12,122 nt of DNA, from contig MU129460.1 in the NCBI GenBank assembly GCA_014904985.1, positions 1 to 12,122 on the forward strand, in the 5' to 3' direction. Shown piece after piece: positions 8,323-12,122 of the stretch (position 1 is the stretch's first letter; the number at the start of each line of letters is the position of its first letter). The position numbers and the translations under genes were made by a program. This stretch comes from Hydnum rufescens UP504 (taxonomy: Eukaryota; Basidiomycota; Agaricomycetes; Cantharellales; Hydnaceae). The notes below the pieces were generated by a model. The model saw only the letters and a list, made by a program, of their open reading frames with translations. It ran no database searches and had not been told where the DNA came from.

Positions 8323-9890
8323 TTGAGACCGCGATATCTGCCCGTGCGTTCATCTCCCTCACCGATTCTGCCATGGGTGTCTCGGGCGTCTGACGAAGGT
8401 GATGCACAACGCGATGTCACTGTCAAGGTCCGGTGTCAGGCACTCGGCGCTCTCGTCTCGGTAGATCGTAGCTTCTTGAGAAACCTCACAGTCCCTCACA
8501 TGCGTGGCGCGTCAGGGATGGGACTGTATGATCCACTGGGCATTAGACTAACGGTTGGCGTGTGCGAATTGCCGTTGTGCGGGTGCATTCCCCGATGCAA
8601 CTAGATATTTCAATAGTTTTGGCGGATCCGAGGGAGGGTTGCTCAGTTCAATGGCTTGTTTGCGCCGTCATCTGCCCGCATGCGTCAGTGCCTTTATGCT
8701 CTCCCCATTGTGATTTCAGGTCCCGCGCTGTTGGTTTCCATCCATTAATCTGGGGCCTGGAATAATGTGATCTAAGGACCGGTCCCTATAGTCTCCGGGT
8801 ACTCTAGGCCTATAGTGTGATTTGGGTATACCTAATACGTGACAGGGCCGGCTCTGCGTGGAGTGACGGAAGCGGGTGACGGTGAGGTCACATTCATAAG
8901 TAATGAAAATCTTTGATCTAATAATCGTCTAGTCGCTAATGAGTCAGGGGTTGGGTTACACGCTAGCAATTGAAGTCTTGATTGTAGGTTGAGGATAGAC
9001 TCGAATACTGCTGTTGCTCGAACTCCTCAGTTACGAACTACTTATCGCAGAATCAGTCTCTACCTGCGATTTCAACATCTCTGGTAGTCCTATATTAGCC
9101 CTGACCAGCTGCGTTCCAGGGCAGTTGAAGAAGATTGCAGGTATGAACGTTTTGTGTCAAAACATTCTGCTGGATATATGCTACTACGTCTTGTGGTGCA
9201 CACACTCGAATTCCAGACTAGCCGGGGACAATGCCTATTTTAGTAACGGAGTTCTGAAACGTCGAGGCAGGCAAGCAAGACTTCAAAGAGTCGGAACGTC
9301 TCGTGTCAACTGTCGGTACTTTCTTCCTGTTCCGTGACCACTTTCTCGAGCCCGATTGACAGTAGACGCATAATCCAGGTATGTCGGTGCTCGCAGCATA
9401 TTGCTGATGGTCTCTGAGGTGTTTGGGTCCCTCCGGAATTCTTCGGTACGCTCAGAAGGACTGTGGGTTCAAATTACAGCCGTTGCACTTTTCATCATTC
9501 GGGTACGTTAGAATCATTCTATGCCTTCCATTATCTAATATGATGGGGGTGTGCTCCTCCAGATGATGAGCGACCCGGCATTACTCCATATCTTGAGGGA
9601 GAGCAGACAAACTATAACCTATTCCTCAAAGAATTCGCCTGCACCTTGCATGATGCTGCTGTTGATGAACGTCACAGTCTTGCGATTTACTCGCAATTCG
9701 TGCGGAGCAGCTCATAGCCCTCGCAAGGCTTCCAGGATGACACGAACTGACGGTGTTCTTGCTGGAGCGTGCATTCCGCCCCTTGCGTAGATGGAAATTG
9801 GCGTAAAAGGCAATTGCTGCTCCGCCAGGCTCCAAATATCCCCCAGTAATCTTCGTCAATCCCTCAGAAAAACCATGAGCTTGCATTATC
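8323..9890 (+). pseudogene. Exon-like pieces of an unrecognised gene
   Basis: Protein-like segments occur in the same orientation: 8323-8604 (VKVRCQALGALVSVDRSFLR), 9014-about 9140 (LSYELLIAESVSTCDFNISG, CVPGQLKKIA, then GTATGA), 9456-9502, and 9563-9717 (GITPYLEGEQTNYNLFLKEF, RHSLAIYSQFVRSSS, then TAG). Further frame-shifted text follows near 9750 (LLERAFRPLRRWKLA). The intron at 9503-9562 joins two segments with the frame kept. Extending upstream through the possible intron 9379-9455 meets a TAA just before the donor, so the set does not form one clean gene. The helical, leucine-rich feel of the first segments could suit an alpha-helical repeat protein, but I assign no function. Confidence 0.25.
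9503..9562 (+). other. Well-formed 60 bp intron in the unrecognised relic
   Basis: It has a GTACGT donor, an internal CTAAT branch-like site (9535-9539) and a pyrimidine-rich CTCCTCCAG acceptor. It joins ..CTFHHS to DDERPGITPYLE without a stop. These are the best splice signals on this side of the window, and they suggest the locus was once a transcribed gene. Confidence 0.5.
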
Positions 9891-10104
9891 TATTTGAGTT
9901 TAGTTGACATGAGATACGGACTGGCAGAGTTGTATCCCGACTCTCCTATGTGCTTCGTTGGTTCTGGCTGATCTAACCCTATGTGTATGAGCCTGTGTAT
10001 CTCCTCGGTCCCTGCACATTTTGTCTCGTTTGCATCTATGGTAGTTCTCGGCTATAGACATTCATCTCCCAGGCGCATAAAAACATTGCTGATCATCGCG
10101 TCTT

Positions 10105-10765
10105 CATAAAACTCCTTTCTGTCAATCCGTGTCCCTCACAGTTCGTACTTTGCACCCTCAACGTGTCCTACTGTATTATTACTATTTTATTCCCTGATTC
10201 CCTGACCTGGATCCCAGGTTGGAAGAAATTGAAGTTCAAGGATTACAGTAAATGGCACTGCCGCATGCCACAAACCGCAAGCGATCTATACCCGCGCTCG
10301 TCTACTCAGCGATTAAACCCCATTAATTATCAGGCTGAAAAACACGCCAGACAAGAGCCGGCTCAATTCTGTTGGGCCCTTGTACCCTTTGTTCTGCTTA
10401 ATTCTTTTTTTTGGGGGGTTCCCTCGCCTGCAGAAGCTCTTTTTCTCCTCAGCTGGCATCTTTCCTAATGTTGCGACCTCATACTAAGATGTAAAAGTTA
10501 GGCTTCAAATATGGATTAGGAAGGGCAACGGCATGTGAGGGAGAACAAAACAAAATGTTTGCTACTACGAGCAGCGTGACGTTCTCTCTCAGGATTTGGG
10601 GGTTTGGGTACTTTGACCCGATTAACTGAAAAACCGCTTCTAAGCTTCTGAACAGGTAAGCGGGGGATCAGGGAATTTCAGGAATCTGCGAATTTCCGAA
10701 CGAACCTCCTTTCCGTCGTCTCGTTGCGGACCTGAAATGACAACGTCCGGACCAGACATGATAAC
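10105..10765. repeat. Long direct repeat, copy B
   Basis: This is the partner of 11-688 in direct orientation. It lacks the AT microsatellite, carries GCTACTACGAGCAGCGTGA near 10561-10579 where copy A has a shorter sequence, and has a shorter stretch near 10650. Its ATG at 10737 codes MTTSGPDMITST before TAG 10773-10775. The last base of that stop is the first base of the foldback element. Neither the 101-codon frame at 10163-10468 nor the minus frame at 10640-10828 has a counterpart in copy A, so I treat both as incidental. Confidence 0.9.
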
Positions 10766-10774
10766 GAGTACATA

Positions 10775-10794
10775 GTCGATGCATCCCACTCGGC
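10775..10794 (+). repeat. Foldback terminal inverted repeat, left
   Basis: The sequence is GTCGATGCATCCCACTCGGC, the exact reverse complement of 12094-12113. It contains the self-complementary octamer GATGCATC. A second CATCCCACTCGG lies at 10837-10848, and GGGGATTACCGA occurs at 10814-10825 and again at 10899-10910. The subterminal region of this arm is therefore internally repetitive. Confidence 0.9.
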
Positions 10795-11463
10795 TCCTGT
10801 GCCGAGACCAACCGGGGATTACCGACAACCATGCTACATCCCACTCGGGTGCAACCTGTAGCTAGAATGCTTCCGCCTTGGCGGGGGAGGGGTTGATCGG
10901 GGATTACCGATACCCTAATTAGGTTCTGGTTGCGAGTGATGCGCTGTTACTGAAAAAATGCATTCAGGCTTGGAGCCTGTAATCTACTGTTTTCAAGTTG
11001 ATGGTTGTGGCGCAAACTGCCGATCAAAACCACTGAAAAGTAATTTCAAGTTTTCTCTGCAACCACACTAGATATGAATGAGGGATTTGCTTTTCTGAGC
11101 TCGCTTGGAGAATCCCCACCACAATGTTTTGTTTTTTTGTCATAGCTTCAAATTTGAGAGTCGAGGTCATTAGGTAGTAATTTATGTTTTCCAGAAGAAC
11201 GGCTGGACCAAATTATCCGAAAAGATTATTTGCATGAAAGGAATAAAAACCGCAGGATTTTATTTGTTTGCTAAGCAAAATGGGCAGTTTTTGGTTTCCA
11301 CCTGTTGAAGGTTTGCGCGCCTACATCAACATTTCACTGCAGCTCTTACAGAGACCGTTACATGGCTTTTTTTTTTCACTTATACCTCTCTCTACAACCA
11401 TTTTGACATCCCCGGAGTATATTCCGTGTGCTTACAGAGTACCATTTGCTGTTCTTTTGGGTA

Positions 11464-11520
11464 CTCTATGAGCTGATCCGTACTCACCAGTCCCCCCGGG
11501 AGCAAATAGACAACTGGCAA
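11464..11520. other. Loop of the foldback element
   Basis: This is the unpaired segment between the arms, including a CCCCCCGGG stretch. Minus-strand frame 11392-11691 reads from the right arm through this loop into the left arm. Its start (PPVEGLRAY) is mirrored by plus frame 11268-11471, as expected when both arms carry the same sequence. Confidence 0.6.
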
Positions 11521-12093
11521 GTGCCAAAAGAAAGTGCGAATGGTGCTCTGTAAACACACGGAATACACTCCGGGGATGTCCAAATAGCTGTAAAAAAGGT
11601 TATAAAGTGGAAAAATGGTGTGTAGCAGTCTCTGTAGGAGCTGTGGTGAAATGTTCATATAGGCGCGCAAACCTTCAACAGGTGGAACCAAGAACTGCCA
11701 TTTTGTTTAGGGAACCCGGGATGTTCTGCATATTTTCACTCTCTTCATGCAAATAAATTTTTTGAATGATTTGGTCCAGCCATTCTGCTGGAAAACATGA
11801 ATTACTACCTAATTACCTAGACTCTCAAATTTGAAGCTATGACAAAAGGAGAAAACAATGTGGTGGGATTCTCCAGGCGAGCTCAGAGCAGCAAACTCCT
11901 CAGTCATATCTAATGTGGTTGCAGAGAAAACTCGAATTACTTTTCGGTAGTGTCACAGCTTTAATTGCCGATCCCTGTATCAAAGTTAAAGCTGTAATTA
12001 CAAATCAAGTTGATTAGCCGTAACCAGCTGGAACTTAAATGGCAACCAATTGCAAGTACTGATCGGTAACCACCCGGGTAACCTTCCGGGGAC

Positions 12094-12113
12094 GCCGAGT
12101 GGGATGCATCGAC
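12094..12113 (-). repeat. Foldback terminal inverted repeat, right
   Basis: The sequence is GCCGAGTGGGATGCATCGAC, a perfect partner of the left end. The next outward base pair (10774 A, 12114 C) no longer matches, which marks the boundary. Confidence 0.9.
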
Positions 12114-12122
12114 CATCCTCTC

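Larger units (their letters stand above)
10775..12113. mobile_element. 1.34 kb foldback (long inverted-repeat) element
   Basis: The ends are perfect 20 bp inverted repeats (10775-10794 and 12094-12113). Inside, the left arm (to about 11463) and the reverse complement of the right arm (from about 11521) align over roughly 450-600 bp. Shared blocks include GTTTTCTCTGCAACCACA, CATAGCTTCAAATTTGAGAG, CACCTGTTGAAGGTTTGCGC and GACATCCCCGGAGT. About 57 bp remain as the loop. The left arm is about 95 bp longer. No transposase frame is present, so it is a non-autonomous foldback/MULE- or MITE-like element. The target duplication cannot be established: the nine bases right of the end do not match those on the left. 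Family assignment is open. Confidence 0.85.

Noticed and set aside
9456..9502. tRNA B-box-like GGTTCAAATTA
   Set aside because: No T-stem of five pairs forms around a seven-base loop, and no A-box, anticodon arm or acceptor stem can be drawn at the right spacing.
1..10765. Direct repeats as the two LTRs of a retrotransposon, with GGTACCGAGC near 693-702 as a primer-binding site
   Set aside because: The repeat ends lack a clear TG...CA, there is no polypurine tract before copy B, the primer-site likeness is weak, and no gag, protease, reverse transcriptase or integrase text appears in any frame.
11268..11691. Two small frames sharing PPVEGLRAY as possible element-encoded proteins
   Set aside because: They lie on opposite arms of the foldback element and are alike simply because the arms are inverted copies. 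There are no catalytic motifs.
1..12122. CRISPR arrays, riboswitches, bacterial operons or ribosome binding sites
   Set aside because: There are no regularly spaced short repeats, and the introns and gene families point to a fungal nuclear genome.

Overview
The window looks like nuclear DNA from a filamentous basidiomycete, probably an Agaricomycete close to Rhizoctonia/Thanatephorus. This rests on three things: several short introns (55-65 bp) with GT(A/G)(C/A)GT donors and CTNAY-type branch sites, moderate GC content, and the remains of a fungus-specific transcription factor. The placement is inference, because no rRNA, tRNA or housekeeping gene is present to anchor it. No gene in the window reads as clearly intact. 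It looks like a gene-poor, repeat-rich region holding decayed gene pieces.

Layout. Positions 11-688 and 10105-10765 are two diverged copies of one roughly 670 bp direct repeat, about 10.1 kb apart. Each copy ends just after the same ATG and about ten similar codons. A 36-codon reading frame runs out of copy A and then breaks down. Positions 771-2410 hold no supportable gene. A 383 bp MITE with TA flanks and roughly 100 bp inverted arms lies at 2415-2797. Directly beside it, on the minus strand, is a 177-codon hydrophobic reading frame (2777-3310). Its last codons and stop are supplied by the MITE. A second minus-strand relic (about 4134-4975) is proline/serine-rich, then basic, and is broken by a stop and by frame changes.

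The clearest gene remnant is at 5722-7573 (+). It is a fungal-specific (Zn2Cys6-type) transcription factor whose middle homology region can be followed through two convincing introns and then falls apart into shifted frames with stops. A further plus-strand stretch at about 8323-9890 has exon-like pieces and at least one well-formed intron, but I do not recognise its family.

The right end is a 1,339 bp foldback element (10775-12113). It has perfect 20 bp termini, arms of about 600-690 bp that are long imperfect inverse copies of each other, and a loop of about 57 bp. It abuts the end of direct-repeat copy B and interrupts the sequence that should follow copy B's start codon. I see no transposase, so the MITE and the foldback element would both depend on enzymes encoded elsewhere. 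Nothing here forms a recognisable working pathway. The most notable material is the mobile-element architecture and how it has cut into genes.
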